IMG/VR virus record: IMGVR_UViG_3300046557_000129
Coordinates: 1 to 46,276 of that record
Source: a virus
Direction: 5' to 3' (one strand)
DNA: 46,276 nt
A program made the translations under genes and the position numbers. Numbering within the stretch: position 1 is the stretch's first letter; the number at the start of each line of letters is the position of its first letter. The notes under the pieces were generated by a model, which searched no databases, was not told the origin of the DNA, and saw only the letters and a list, made by a program, of their open reading frames with translations. Of the stretch, positions 1 through 8,963 are shown one piece after another.

Positions 1-127
1 TCGCGCGCTCGGGCCGTGCGACAGAGAACCTATCGGAACTATCCAAGAACGTGGCCGGGGACATCGGCTCCTCGCTGGAATTCACCGCGACAGACAAGAC
101 GATCGCCAACTATTCTTTCTCAGGATC
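1..127. repeat. Left copy of the 127-bp terminal direct repeat
   Basis: Bases 1-127 are identical to bases 46150-46276. The reading frame of the baseplate hub gene continues through the overlap without a break, as expected when a circular sequence is cut at an arbitrary point. 127 is also a common largest k-mer in short-read assemblers, so an assembly overlap is more likely than a biological terminal repeat. Confidence 0.95.
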
Positions 128-467
128 GTCATTGAAACAGATTTCCGCCCTGGCGACCGCCGGTAAGGTGGATGTTTTTCAAGACGATGATGTGCTCGTG
201 GTCAAAGACGCCGGTAAGCCGCGCACCAACCGTTCTACAGTCCTCAACATCGACACCGGCATGATTGGTATCCCGGAAGTCAATGAACGGGGGATCAAAG
301 TCCGTTTTCTCTTCAACCCGAATACGGTATTGGGTGGCGCGCTCGAAGTCACAAGCAAGTTGAACCCCTCGCTCAATGGATCATATACGATATATCAGCT
401 AGACTTCGATCTAGCGACCCGAGAAGTCCCGTTCTATTACACGGCACAGGCAACCCGAAATGGCTAA
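1..467 (+). CDS. Baseplate hub protein, C-terminal part (gene spans the circular junction)
   Basis: This is the 3' part of the gene that begins at 45684. The frame runs in from base 3 and ends at the TAA at 465-467. Joined across the overlap, the protein is about 310 residues. It looks like the Mu gp44 / P2 gpD / T4 gp27 class of hub proteins, which form the ring joining tail tube to spike; this rests on gene order (hub, spike, gp25-like, J-like) and a beta-rich sequence rather than on a single motif. The last 8 bases overlap the start of the spike gene. It should not be annotated as a separate 138-residue protein starting at base 51. Confidence 0.8.
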   Translation, partial: ARSGRATENLSELSKNVAGDIGSSLEFTATDKTIANYSFSGSSLKQISALATAGKVDVFQDDDVLVVKDAGKPRTNRSTVLNIDTGMIGIPEVNERGIKVRFLFNPNTVLGGALEVTSKLNPSLNGSYTIYQLDFDLATREVPFYYTAQATRNG

Positions 468-1095
468 CGAGAACTCGCAACCATCAGTCAATCCTGCCGA
501 TGAGGACAGCCTTGCCGGCCTCATGCGGTTAGTCATGACCAAAACCATGCAATCTATGGATGGTCGAATGCCGGCACGCGTCATCGCGTATGACCGTGCC
601 ACCAATCGCGCCACTCTTCAACCCGTGATCAAGATGGTCGGAACGGATGGTCGGGAAGTGGCCCGAGCGCCCGTCGCCAGCGTCCGGGTGTATCAATTTG
701 GCAACGGTCGTTTCTCCCTTTCTCTGCCGATTAAAGAGGGCGATCTAGGCTGGCTGCATGCCGGGGACCGGGACACGAGCGCATTCCTTCAGGATCACAA
801 GGATGGCCCCCCAAACACGGCCCGCATGCATTCTTTTCAGGATGGGGTGTTCTATCCCGACGCCATGAAGTACGGCAATGTGGGCGCCACGGACGGTGAA
901 CGCGCGGTATTTGCGACAGGGGATAACGGCTCGAGCATTGCGTTCGATGAGAGCGGCATATACCTTACCGTAGGGGGGAATGTTCTCTCCCTGACATCCG
1001 CCGGTCTCCATATGAACGGGAAGAACATCGGCGATACTCACACGCACGGGGGCATCACTCCGGGCGGTAGCAACACGGCGGTTCCAAACGTATGA
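460..1095 (+). CDS. Baseplate spike protein, Gp138/gpV/Mu gp45-like
   Basis: A 211-residue protein that probably forms the trimeric membrane-piercing spike at the baseplate centre. Residues about 20-110 resemble the Gp138-type N-terminal OB domain (a conserved RVIAYDRATNRATLQP stretch followed by a LSLPIKEGDLGWL stretch). The C-terminus is a short beta-repeat region ending in a DTHTHGG motif; HxH motifs near the tip of P2/Mu-type spikes bind a metal ion. The ATG overlaps the hub stop codon. It lies between hub and gp25-like genes, as usual in this module. Confidence 0.8.
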   Translation: MANENSQPSVNPADEDSLAGLMRLVMTKTMQSMDGRMPARVIAYDRATNRATLQPVIKMVGTDGREVARAPVASVRVYQFGNGRFSLSLPIKEGDLGWLHAGDRDTSAFLQDHKDGPPNTARMHSFQDGVFYPDAMKYGNVGATDGERAVFATGDNGSSIAFDESGIYLTVGGNVLSLTSAGLHMNGKNIGDTHTHGGITPGGSNTAVPNV

Positions 1096-1442
1096 CGCGC
1101 ACATTGGGGGTTGATGACAATAATGACATCTATATCGACGGCGCGGGCAACCTAGCCGTGGTGACAGGCGTCGTCGCGGTGCTTCAAACCTGTGAACACG
1201 TCGTCAAAGCTATCCTCAAAGAGATGGTATTCGCCCAAGACCAAGGCATGCCGTACTTCGAAACAGTATGGAACGGAACGCCATCGACCGACCCTTTCGA
1301 AGCGGCATTCCGATTGCGCATCGCTCAAGTGCCAGACGTGACCGGGATTGAGGATCTGGAGATAAATCAGGTTGCTGACCGCTTCGTCTATACCGCCACC
1401 ATCGCGACGATCTACGGGACGGGAACTATAAGTAATGGCTGA
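1092..1442 (+). CDS. Baseplate wedge protein, gp25/GpW-like
   Basis: A 116-residue protein matching the small wedge proteins of contractile tails (T4 gp25, P2 gpW). The N-terminus holds the DDNNDIYIDGAGNLAVVTG stretch, followed by a helix (VLQTCEHVVKAILKE) and the C-terminal strands that, in the family, continue the sheath fold and start sheath assembly. It begins with an ATGA overlap of the spike gene and is followed directly by the J-like protein, a conserved gp25-J pairing. Confidence 0.8.
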   Translation: MTRTLGVDDNNDIYIDGAGNLAVVTGVVAVLQTCEHVVKAILKEMVFAQDQGMPYFETVWNGTPSTDPFEAAFRLRIAQVPDVTGIEDLEINQVADRFVYTATIATIYGTGTISNG

Positions 1443-2634
1443 TTATCAGTACCTCACGGACAATGGTGTCATCGTCCCGGATACGAGCGACATCCTCACG
1501 GAAACTCAAACGGAGTTCAAGAATGCGCTAGGCGATGACTTGGACGTGTCGAGCGAGACCCCGCAAGGAACGCTGATCGCAGCGGAAACCCTCGCCCGTG
1601 AGGAAGTGGTGCGCAACAATGCTGCCGTCGCCAACCAGATCAATCCTAACTTAGCCGGCGGTATCTTCCTTGATGCAATTTGGGCGCTCACGGGCGGTCA
1701 ACGCTTCGTTGCGCTTCCGACGATTGTCCGTGACGTGGTACTGACGGGTATCCCCGGTGTGATCGTGACATCCGGCGCCATCGCCACAGTTGGGGCGGCG
1801 GGCGATCAGTTCCAGCTTCTGAGCAACGTCACCATCGGATCGGACGGAACCGGACTTGGCACGTTTCAGTCCGTCGAGCTCGGTCCGATTGCCGCGCCGG
1901 CTCTAGGGCTCAATTCCATCGCATCTAGCGTACTAGGGTGGGAAACCGTGAGCAATCCGGCCGCCGGTACGACAGGTCAGCCAGAAGAGAGCGATATCGC
2001 CAGCCGCACCCGGCGCCGCCGCACACTCGCACTCCAAGGCGTGGCGCTCCCGGAGGCAATTACGTCCTCAGTCTATTCGGCCGAAGGTATTCGGTCGATG
2101 ACCTTCCGGGAGAATGTCACCAACGCGAGCATCGTGATCGAGGGCAAGACCCTCGTGGCTCATTCTATCTATGCCTGCGTGGACGGCGGAACGGATCTCA
2201 TCGTAGCCACCGCGCTGCTTCAAAAGAAGAGCTTGGGTGCCAACTGGAACGGAACGACGGTAGTCAACGTGACGGAGCCGATTACAGGGCAAATTTATCC
2301 AGTACAGTTCGATCGCCCAACAGAAGTCCCCATCTTTGTTCAAGTCACGGTTAGGGGCGGGGCGGCATATCCGGACGTGCCGGGTATCGTGCGTTCTTCG
2401 ATGATCGATTACGCCAACGGCCTGCAAGAGGGAGAAGACGGTTTCATCGTCGGCGGCGACGTGTCGCCTTTTGAATTGGCGGGTGCGGTTAACCGAGAGG
2501 CGCCGACGATCTTTGTACAGAATTTGCTCCTCAGCTTGAATAACGTGACATTCTCCGCTGCCACGATCCCTATCACCATCTCCCAACTCGCGACCCTTCT
2601 CGAGGGTAATATTGCCGTGACGGTGACGCCTTGA
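1435..2634 (+). CDS. Baseplate J-like protein
   Basis: A 399-residue protein of the baseplate J / T4 gp6 family, a structural part of the wedge ring. The N-terminal segment (residues about 15-60) has the family pattern of FKNALGDDLDVSSETPQGTL followed by LAREEV; the middle carries GSIA-type beta strands, and the TGQPEESDIASRTRRR stretch near residue 180 is typical. Its ATG lies 8 bases upstream of the end of the preceding gene. The length is normal for the family. Confidence 0.88.
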   Translation: MADYQYLTDNGVIVPDTSDILTETQTEFKNALGDDLDVSSETPQGTLIAAETLAREEVVRNNAAVANQINPNLAGGIFLDAIWALTGGQRFVALPTIVRDVVLTGIPGVIVTSGAIATVGAAGDQFQLLSNVTIGSDGTGLGTFQSVELGPIAAPALGLNSIASSVLGWETVSNPAAGTTGQPEESDIASRTRRRRTLALQGVALPEAITSSVYSAEGIRSMTFRENVTNASIVIEGKTLVAHSIYACVDGGTDLIVATALLQKKSLGANWNGTTVVNVTEPITGQIYPVQFDRPTEVPIFVQVTVRGGAAYPDVPGIVRSSMIDYANGLQEGEDGFIVGGDVSPFELAGAVNREAPTIFVQNLLLSLNNVTFSAATIPITISQLATLLEGNIAVTVTP

Positions 2635-3275
2635 GCACAATCCAAGAATTCGATTTCTCGGTTAATCTGCTCCGCGCCATCCTCTGGCAGTACAATGACG
2701 CGGCCCGTCTGCAATCTATCCTGCAACAGAAGTCCGATTGGTATGAGACCAACCAAGAGGAGTTCTGGACAGATTGGTATCGAGATGTTTTCAACCTACA
2801 GACAGCCAATGACTTTGGTTTGTCGGTGTGGGGGATCATTCTCGGTATCCCACTATCCGTGGGTCTCCCCAGTTCGGGCACGCGCCCGGTGTGGGGTTTC
2901 GGGGCGTTCAATCAGAACTTCTTCAAATACAACTTCGGCCGGGATAGCTCTGGCGTCGCAGGCTTGACCACGGAACAAAAGCGCCTCGTGCTACGGCTTC
3001 GGTATTACCAACTTGTGACGGATGCCAGCGTGCCTAATGTCAACTTCATCCTGAACCAGATCTTTGGTATGGGCAAAGTGCTCGATCCGCTCGATATGAC
3101 CGCCAGTTATGTATTCCCCGTCGCTTTGGATAGTGACGTGCTCTTTGTCTTGCAGAATTACGATCTGTTGCCGCGTCCGGCTGGCGTGCAACTCAACATT
3201 TTGATAGACCCGAGTGAAGCTTTCGGGTTTGATCCCTACTACCAGAATTTCAATAACGGCACCTTCGGGGAATAG
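2631..3275 (+). CDS. DUF2612-type baseplate protein
   Basis: A 214-residue protein of the DUF2612 kind, found after the J protein in myophages with DUF3383 sheaths; its place corresponds to P2 gpI. The N-terminal half is helical with several Trp residues (WQYNDA, FWTDWYRDVF); the centre has the SVWGIILGIPL motif and the C-terminus a NILIDP stretch. It starts with TTG overlapping the J stop (TTGA), and no ATG nearby fits better. It probably joins the baseplate to the fibre encoded next. Confidence 0.75.
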   Translation: MSTIQEFDFSVNLLRAILWQYNDAARLQSILQQKSDWYETNQEEFWTDWYRDVFNLQTANDFGLSVWGIILGIPLSVGLPSSGTRPVWGFGAFNQNFFKYNFGRDSSGVAGLTTEQKRLVLRLRYYQLVTDASVPNVNFILNQIFGMGKVLDPLDMTASYVFPVALDSDVLFVLQNYDLLPRPAGVQLNILIDPSEAFGFDPYYQNFNNGTFGE

Positions 3276-3277
3276 TC

Positions 3278-5857
3278 ATGGTTGACAGCAAATTTTTCGG
3301 TATTCCTTTCGGCACTAGCGGCGATCGCGCGACCATTCCCGAAGCCTCCCAACCGTCCGGCGCAGTCAGCTATACGCAGGGTTTTGGGCCGGATTATGAG
3401 CGTAATCCCGATACCGATCCGGCCGCCAAGCGCGTTCCCCGCGATGAGACGAATGAATATGTCTACCAGATGACGAATGCCATCAAGTACCTCCAGCTTT
3501 ACGGCCTGCCCGAATGGTATGCGGTGGACGGGAGTGGCGTCGCGGTGAGTTATCCCCTTACCGCCCGCGTTCGGTACAACGCGGGTGCGGGCATGCAGGC
3601 GTGGGTCTCCATTGTGGCCGCGAATACGGCGACGCCGGGAAGTGACGCAACCAAGTGGGCGTTGGATGAGGCATTTTCTCTAACCGCGCTCGAGGCCACC
3701 CAGGCCGAAGCGAACGCAGGTTTGATCGGGACCAAGATCATTACGCCGCGTCGCATGGCGAGCGCCGTTCAGCGCGGCTCGTGGAACTTCTCCGTTGCGG
3801 GCGGTACGGCGGATGTTATCACCGCCACGCTCTCCCCTGTCCCCGCTGCGTATGTAGATGGGATGCTCGTGGCGCTGCGTATCGCAACCGCTAATGCGAC
3901 GACGACCCCTACGCTCAATGTCAACGGCCTTGGTGCGGTCACTATTCAGGATCCCAGTGGCGCGGCTCTCCAGGCGAACGATCTCTCTCCGGGACCGATG
4001 GTATTCATCTATCGCGCCGGCTTCTTCAACCCGGTAAACTTCTTCGGCTCTTCTGAAACGCGTCGGGGGTCAGTAGAGCTGGGTTCGGCCGCCGAACTGA
4101 CGGCTGGTACGGATCTTACTCGCGCGCCTTCCATCGGTCGTATCGCCACGCAAGTTCAAGGTGGCCGATGGAATTATGCTTCCGCCGGGGGCTCTACAAA
4201 CGCATATACTTTGACGCTCGTACCCGCACTAGCCTCCTATATTGGTGGCCGCACCATTGTAGTTAATTTCCCCTCGGGTATCGTAAATACGGGCGCATCT
4301 ACGATCGATGTCAATGGTCTCGGCGCCCTTCCGATTACGGATGCCCGTTCCAATGCGCTCAAGGGCGGGGAATTGTACAACCACGTCCAGTTGACTTGCG
4401 TTAATGGCGTGTCGTGGGTCGTCACTAATATCGTGCAAAGTACCGAAGCTCTTTTGGGTGTATCCCGTTTTAGTACCGCGGCAGAATTGATCGCTGGTGC
4501 CGATCTCACGATTGCCCCCTCCGTTGGGCGCCTAGCCACCCAAGTCCAGCGGAATTCGTGGCTTCAAGGTATTATCGCTGGCTCCGCGAACACGTATACC
4601 CTAACCCTCACCCCGGCCATCACTGCTTATATTTCCGGTTCCATTATCTTTATCGGTGTTCCCGGCGCCCTGACCAATACCGGCGCGTCCACGATCAACG
4701 TGAACGGTCTTGGTGCTCTCCCGATCACCGATACCCGGGGCAATCCGCTCCTTGGCGGGGAGATTTTCGGGCAGGTCATGCTGACCTGTAAGGATGGCAC
4801 GTCATTTGTCATCACGAATGCCGCGCAGACTTCGGAAACAGTACTGGGCAATGTCCGCCTCGCCACGGCGGCGGAAGTGGCGGCGGGTTCTACCTTTACG
4901 CAGGCTATCGGTCCGCGTCGCATGTCTACCCAGATCCAATCCGGGTCTTGGGTTTATGTCGCCACCGCTGGTACGGCCAATGCGCTCACCGCTACGCTTG
5001 TTCCGGCGATCACGGCGTATACGGCCGGTCTCCGCGTGTCTCTCGGCATAACCACAACTAACACGGGCGCCGTTACGCTCAATCTGAATGGTCTTGGTGT
5101 CAAGACGGTCATTCGCTCGGATGGTTCCCCTGCTCAATCGGCGGACCTGCAATCCGGCTCCATTGTGGATTTCATCTATGATGGCACTAACTTTCAAATC
5201 TCCGGCCTGAATACCTCCTTCCTCCCGGGTCGATCGGTTACGACTTTCTCGACCGCAGGCACATCCAACTTTACGGTTCCCGCCGGCGTGTTCAAGATCT
5301 ACGGGACGGTCGTCGGTGGTGGTGGTGGGGCGGGTGGCGCCGGACAGAACGGGTCCGGTATCATAAACCCCGCTGGCGGCGGTGGAGCAGGCGGTAGTTC
5401 GGAAGGATGGATTACGGTTACCCCCGGGCAGGTAATATCCATTACCGTTGGTGCGGCGGGTACGGGCGGCGCGGCTAGTGCCAATTCCCCCAATGCAATT
5501 GGCGCGGATGGTGTTACGGGCGGTACGTCCAGTATTGGTGCGTTCATGTCAGCAACCGGCGGCGTCAAAGGGCAGGGGACTCCTTCAGCGGGTGGCGCCG
5601 GTGGTGTCGGTAGCGGCGGCCAAATTAATAAGACCGGCGGTAATGGCACGGATGGCGGCGGTACGGCAGTTACTCCAGTATATGGCGGTAATGGAGGGGC
5701 TAGTTCCATGGGTGGAGGCGGTCGAGCATCCACCACCCCTAACTCTATCCAAAATGGTACAGCTCCCGGTTCCGGCGGTGGTTCCGTCTATGCCACTTGG
5801 GTTGCAAGCGCCGCAGGCGGTGCGGGCGCTCCCGGCCTCGTCTTCCTCCAATACTAA
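3278..5857 (+). CDS. Tail fibre protein with four repeated modules and a Gly-rich tip
   Basis: An 859-residue fibre, probably the main receptor-binding protein. After an N-terminal attachment region (about 130 residues, with a DETNEYVYQM stretch also seen in other fibres), four related modules of about 130 residues start near residues 134, 261, 391 and 522. Each has an AAEL..G.DLT..P..GR.ATQVQ head and a NGLGA..I.D core. From about residue 650 a TFSTAGTSNFTVPAG strand leads into a glycine-rich C-terminus with GGGGG runs, resembling the Gly-rich adhesin domains of other phage fibres. The module count and the tip are likely the variable parts. Confidence 0.85.
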   Translation: MVDSKFFGIPFGTSGDRATIPEASQPSGAVSYTQGFGPDYERNPDTDPAAKRVPRDETNEYVYQMTNAIKYLQLYGLPEWYAVDGSGVAVSYPLTARVRYNAGAGMQAWVSIVAANTATPGSDATKWALDEAFSLTALEATQAEANAGLIGTKIITPRRMASAVQRGSWNFSVAGGTADVITATLSPVPAAYVDGMLVALRIATANATTTPTLNVNGLGAVTIQDPSGAALQANDLSPGPMVFIYRAGFFNPVNFFGSSETRRGSVELGSAAELTAGTDLTRAPSIGRIATQVQGGRWNYASAGGSTNAYTLTLVPALASYIGGRTIVVNFPSGIVNTGASTIDVNGLGALPITDARSNALKGGELYNHVQLTCVNGVSWVVTNIVQSTEALLGVSRFSTAAELIAGADLTIAPSVGRLATQVQRNSWLQGIIAGSANTYTLTLTPAITAYISGSIIFIGVPGALTNTGASTINVNGLGALPITDTRGNPLLGGEIFGQVMLTCKDGTSFVITNAAQTSETVLGNVRLATAAEVAAGSTFTQAIGPRRMSTQIQSGSWVYVATAGTANALTATLVPAITAYTAGLRVSLGITTTNTGAVTLNLNGLGVKTVIRSDGSPAQSADLQSGSIVDFIYDGTNFQISGLNTSFLPGRSVTTFSTAGTSNFTVPAGVFKIYGTVVGGGGGAGGAGQNGSGIINPAGGGGAGGSSEGWITVTPGQVISITVGAAGTGGAASANSPNAIGADGVTGGTSSIGAFMSATGGVKGQGTPSAGGAGGVGSGGQINKTGGNGTDGGGTAVTPVYGGNGGASSMGGGGRASTTPNSIQNGTAPGSGGGSVYATWVASAAGGAGAPGLVFLQY

Positions 5858-5866
5858 GGGCTCATC

Positions 5867-6265
5867 ATGACACAGTATCTCGCTCGTATTTTAGATGGAC
5901 TGGTGGCGGAGATCATTCAGCTCCCTGACGATGTCGCCGTTTCCGACGCCTTCCATCCCGATGTCGTGGCTACGCTGAAGCCGTGTTCTGAAGAGACGGC
6001 GCAGGGATGGACCTACGATGGGAAGAAGTTCTCCGTCCCTGTCGAGCCGGCCGCCGCCCCGTCCTTCGAAGGCCTTAAAGCTCTGGTGGATATGCTGGCG
6101 GCCAATCGTCGCGTAGAAGCCGCTACGGGGACCTATCAGCAATGGGTTGATATCTGCGCGGCGATCGACACGGCGACGGCGGCGACTAAGGCGGCGATCG
6201 ATAAATCCAAGACATCTGATAAAGCATGGATTATCGCCACATCGATCGATTGGCCCACCGCATGA
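5867..6265 (+). CDS. Putative tail fibre accessory/assembly protein
   Basis: A 132-residue protein directly after the fibre gene. It begins with a compact YLARILDGLVAEII segment and a GWTYDGKKFSVP motif near residue 48; small proteins with this pattern often follow phage fibre genes and are thought to help fibre folding or cap it. The C-terminal half is Ala-rich and helical. The role comes from position and pattern only. Its TGA overlaps the next ATG. Confidence 0.5.
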   Translation: MTQYLARILDGLVAEIIQLPDDVAVSDAFHPDVVATLKPCSEETAQGWTYDGKKFSVPVEPAAAPSFEGLKALVDMLAANRRVEAATGTYQQWVDICAAIDTATAATKAAIDKSKTSDKAWIIATSIDWPTA

Positions 6266-6534
6266 ATGAACTACTGAAGGCGCTCGAGGGGGCAACGTCA
6301 TGGAAATGGCGCCGCCTCTATGTGTTTGTCATCCTGTTTTGGGCAATGGGTCTGATTACATATATCGCGATCGTCGGCAGTGATGCGACACGCGATGGGA
6401 TCGCCTTCAATGTCACGGGGCTGCTCATTACTCTAACGGGCACCTATATCTTCGGCGCCGCGTGGGAGGGCAAGGATGCCCGCAAGTCCATGATCGCCGC
6501 TAGCAACAAACCAGACGATCGGCCGGAGCAATGA
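6262..6534 (+). CDS. Candidate holin (two transmembrane segments)
   Basis: A 90-residue protein with two predicted membrane helices (YVFVILFWAMGLITYIAIV and ITLTGTYIFGAAW), a short N-terminus and a charged C-terminal tail. It lies directly upstream of an Rz/Rz1-like pair, so a holin is the best guess; the endolysin is encoded far away at 25406. The ATG at 6262 overlaps the previous stop (ATGA); an in-frame ATG at 6226 would lie inside the upstream gene. The membrane proteins at 7143 and 7674 are alternative holin or antiholin candidates. Confidence 0.55.
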   Translation: MNELLKALEGATSWKWRRLYVFVILFWAMGLITYIAIVGSDATRDGIAFNVTGLLITLTGTYIFGAAWEGKDARKSMIAASNKPDDRPEQ

Positions 6535-6914
6535 CCGCCGCCCTCTGGGCACTTCTCGGGGGCATTGGCGGGACGCTCCGCATGCTGGCGGCTGGCGCGA
6601 CCGTGGCGGCGCTCGGCTTCATCTACGTAACGATCTGGATGGTCCCCCGCGCGGCTGAAGCGGCCCGACAGGGGTACGTGCTCGAAGCCGCGGCGACGGC
6701 CGCCACCGCACGCGCAGACGAGCTGCAACGCCAGATCGACAAGCAACGCCCTCTATTCGATGCTTATGCGGCCGGCTATACTGATCTCCTCCAGAAGCAA
6801 GCCGCCCAAGACGCGGAAACTGAAAAGGTGATCGCCCTCAATGAGAACCAACGTCGTCTTGCGGGCCGGACTTGTGGTCTTGACCAGTCTGATATTGATT
6901 TCTTGCGCAAATGA
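6531..6914 (+). CDS. Inner-membrane spanin, Rz-like
   Basis: A 127-residue protein with an N-terminal membrane anchor (ATVAALGFIYVTIWMV, about residues 22-40) and a long helical periplasmic part rich in Ala, Glu and Gln, as expected for an i-spanin. With the lipoprotein encoded inside its 3' end it would link inner and outer membranes and fuse them at lysis. The Rz1-like gene starts in another frame 73 bases before this gene ends, the classic embedded arrangement. It starts with an ATGA overlap of the holin candidate. Confidence 0.75.
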   Translation: MTAALWALLGGIGGTLRMLAAGATVAALGFIYVTIWMVPRAAEAARQGYVLEAAATAATARADELQRQIDKQRPLFDAYAAGYTDLLQKQAAQDAETEKVIALNENQRRLAGRTCGLDQSDIDFLRK

Positions 6915-7143
6915 CCGCGCCAAGCTGAACGCCGCCGCAACCACACAAGGCGTGGCCCAAGCCCGTGTCAATCTCGCCCCACAACCAGATGATTGCCGCG
7001 TCCAAGAAAGCCATGCGGTGTTACGGCTCGGGGATGATACGCTCTCATTGCTGAAGATAGAGCGGCGGGGGCTTGACCGGGCGAACGCACGCGTGTTGAG
7101 ATGCTACCAGCTTAGGGAAGAACAGGCAAAGGCGCTGCGGTAA
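6841..7143 (+). CDS. Outer-membrane spanin lipoprotein, Rz1-like
   Basis: A 100-residue protein with a lipoprotein signal peptide: positive N-terminus, hydrophobic stretch, then a LISC lipobox with Cys near residue 22. The mature part is longer than lambda Rz1 (about 40 residues) but of similar size to several other o-spanins. It begins inside the Rz-like gene in the +1 frame. An o-spanin implies an outer membrane, hence a Gram-negative host. Its TAA overlaps the next ATG (TAATG). Confidence 0.75.
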   Translation: MRTNVVLRAGLVVLTSLILISCANDRAKLNAAATTQGVAQARVNLAPQPDDCRVQESHAVLRLGDDTLSLLKIERRGLDRANARVLRCYQLREEQAKALR

Positions 7144-7460
7144 TGGATGAGCTATTGGGAAAGGGCTTCGAATGGCTGCTTACCCAAGGGGTTCTGGGCC
7201 TGACCACGGTGATCGGTGCGGCTCTCGCTCTCGCCCTATTCCGAGCCCGCGAGCGGGATCGTTTAGAGCATGCGGATAAACTTCAGGCACGAGAGGTTGC
7301 CCATGATGCGGAAATCTCTTCGTGGATCAAACTCTACATCGATGTTCAGGCCGAACGACTATCGGACCAGAAACTACAGAACGAAAAGCTAGCGAGCGCC
7401 CATGACCTTGTTCGTAGTCTATACGAGGCCGGAAGAGGGAGTTATGTTAAAGCTTCTTAA
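7143..7460 (+). CDS. Single-pass membrane protein with coiled coil, lysis cluster
   Basis: A 105-residue protein: one transmembrane helix (GLTTVIGAALALALF, about residues 18-33), then a charged helical region likely to form a coiled coil (RARERDRLEHADKLQAREV). No family recognised. Its place after the spanins suggests a lysis-related role such as antiholin or second i-spanin. It overlaps the next gene by 17 bases. Confidence 0.6.
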   Translation: MDELLGKGFEWLLTQGVLGLTTVIGAALALALFRARERDRLEHADKLQAREVAHDAEISSWIKLYIDVQAERLSDQKLQNEKLASAHDLVRSLYEAGRGSYVKAS

Positions 7461-7677
7461 CTTTCTGCTACCACACAAAACGACCAATCCCAGGCGTCCG
7501 CTCCGGACAATGGATGGCGTTGGTGCAGCGCTGTCTCCCGCCCCAGAACTGGACGAACAGGTACGGGTCGAGCGCGGCCGTTTTGCCGAGGAAGTCATTC
7601 GTATGGAACACACCGCCGCCGACATCCGCTTAGCGCTCAGCCGCGCAACACTCGATTTCCGTGCGAGGCCACATTGA
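7444..7677 (+). CDS. Small hypothetical protein in the lysis cluster
   Basis: A 77-residue basic protein with a short hydrophobic start (MLKLLNFLLPHK) and a charged helical C-terminus. I chose the ATG at 7444 because GGAAGAGGGAG lies just upstream; a longer frame starting at 7402 has no such site. No domain recognised. The following gene starts at its stop codon (TTGA). Confidence 0.5.
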   Translation: MLKLLNFLLPHKTTNPRRPLRTMDGVGAALSPAPELDEQVRVERGRFAEEVIRMEHTAADIRLALSRATLDFRARPH

Positions 7678-8267
7678 ACTATCTCCGGCGCAATATCATC
7701 CTGTCCCTGACAGCGTTCTACATCCTGCTCTACACCGCTCTCTTTATCTTCACCGGATATGAGATGACGGCGTTCATGCTGTCTTCGATGATCTTCGGCG
7801 TGGCCATGATTGTCCTCGTGACTTGGTCGAGTACGGCGTATCAAGCATTTCGGGATGGCGGCCGGGAGGGGGAGGCGATCTTAGCTTTCTCTATCTGTAT
7901 CGTGGCGGCGTACGCGGTCTATACGCGGGTTTGGGTCGTTTCCAAGATCGCCCTCAATAATCCAGAATGGATGAACACGAGCCCGATCGGCCTGGCATCC
8001 GCCGTACTTCTTTTGATTTTCTTCACGGGCGTTCTCCTTGCCCCCAATACGAGGGATGGAAACGTGCCAACAAAGAACCTGATATTTTGGGGCGCGGCTA
8101 TCTTCCTGGCAGGCGTCTTCCTCGGTGTGAGCTTGGGGGCATCCCTTTCTCGAAGCGATGAGCCACAGGCCGTCCCTACATTGATCTCGCCCATGCGTGG
8201 GGGATGTGAGGAACCAAAGCCCGTCTACGTCAAAGCGTATTGTCGCTCCCGCCCTAATGGATTGTGA
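7674..8267 (+). CDS. Multi-pass membrane protein
   Basis: A 197-residue protein with about five hydrophobic segments (IILSLTAFYILLYTALFIF; FMLSSMIFGVAMIVLV; ILAFSICIVAAYAVY; LASAVLLLIFFTGVLL; IFWGAAIFLAGVFLG), then a Cys-containing soluble tail. No family recognised. It starts with TTG overlapping the previous stop, with GCGAGG six bases upstream. It could act in lysis timing or in superinfection control. Confidence 0.6.
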   Translation: MNYLRRNIILSLTAFYILLYTALFIFTGYEMTAFMLSSMIFGVAMIVLVTWSSTAYQAFRDGGREGEAILAFSICIVAAYAVYTRVWVVSKIALNNPEWMNTSPIGLASAVLLLIFFTGVLLAPNTRDGNVPTKNLIFWGAAIFLAGVFLGVSLGASLSRSDEPQAVPTLISPMRGGCEEPKPVYVKAYCRSRPNGL

Positions 8268-8273
8268 GGAACC

Positions 8274-8915
8274 ATGTTTCGCGAAAGCATTTTCGGCGGC
8301 TTCGGACGCGCAGCTATCCGCCGCATTGTTGAGCAATACTTTGTATCGAACCCGCCGGCCGCTGGTCCCCAAGGACCGCAGGGGGTAACTGGTGCCATCG
8401 GGCCCGCTGGAGCGACGGGTTCGAAAGGCGATATCGGAAGTAACGGAACGCCGGGAGCCACGGGGGAAACCGGCGTGCAAGGCCCCATAGGAGCGACCGG
8501 CGCAACTGGTGCACAAGGTACTGCCGGGGCGGCGGGCGTTACCGTGGCGCCCGGGGTGCCTAATGCGCGCACCTTGGCCTTTGGAACCGTTTATCAAGCG
8601 ACGGCTGTCGCCAAGCCCGCGCTGCTTTCCGTCATGATCGATGTCGGTTATTCGGTTTCCGTCGCCAGCACACAGAACGATACGGTTGAACTACGGATTG
8701 GGGCCGCATCAACGGGCCTTGCGGACGGAACCGGCGGTGTGGCGATTGCGTCGTTTCGCTCATCCCTAACGGGCATCCTGCTGGTCGTGGGCATGGGCTC
8801 CGCCGATCGCAATCAGCTCAATGCGATGTTGCCGCCGGGGTGGTTCTTTTGCGTGCGGCGGGTGACTGGAACGGCAGCAACAATCAACGCGGCGTTCGAT
8901 CAACCGCTTGGATAA
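8274..8915 (+). CDS. Collagen-like fibre protein
   Basis: A 213-residue protein with a short N-terminal region, then about 19 uninterrupted Gly-X-Y triplets (residues about 34-95, starting [14 protein letters not shown]), then a beta-rich C-terminal domain of about 115 residues. Phage proteins of this type form trimers with a collagen triple helix and act as fibres or virion decorations. The C-terminal domain would register the trimer or bind a target. The ATG follows a GAGGA site. The position after the lysis genes resembles an accessory side fibre. Confidence 0.75.
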   Translation: MFRESIFGGFGRAAIRRIVEQYFVSNPPAAGPQGPQGVTGAIGPAGATGSKGDIGSNGTPGATGETGVQGPIGATGATGAQGTAGAAGVTVAPGVPNARTLAFGTVYQATAVAKPALLSVMIDVGYSVSVASTQNDTVELRIGAASTGLADGTGGVAIASFRSSLTGILLVVGMGSADRNQLNAMLPPGWFFCVRRVTGTAATINAAFDQPLG

Positions 8916-8963
8916 TATCACGACCTATGCGATTAATGGCGGATCAACCTATCGGGGCCCGCC

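Noticed and set aside
1-127. Biological direct terminal repeats of T7 type
   Set aside because: The repeat lies inside a virion gene and has the length of a typical assembly k-mer, so an assembly overlap is more likely, though coverage data would decide.
5299-5736. A Pro-rich leftward frame opposite the fibre tip
   Set aside because: Pro runs are the direct complement of the Gly codons of the fibre.
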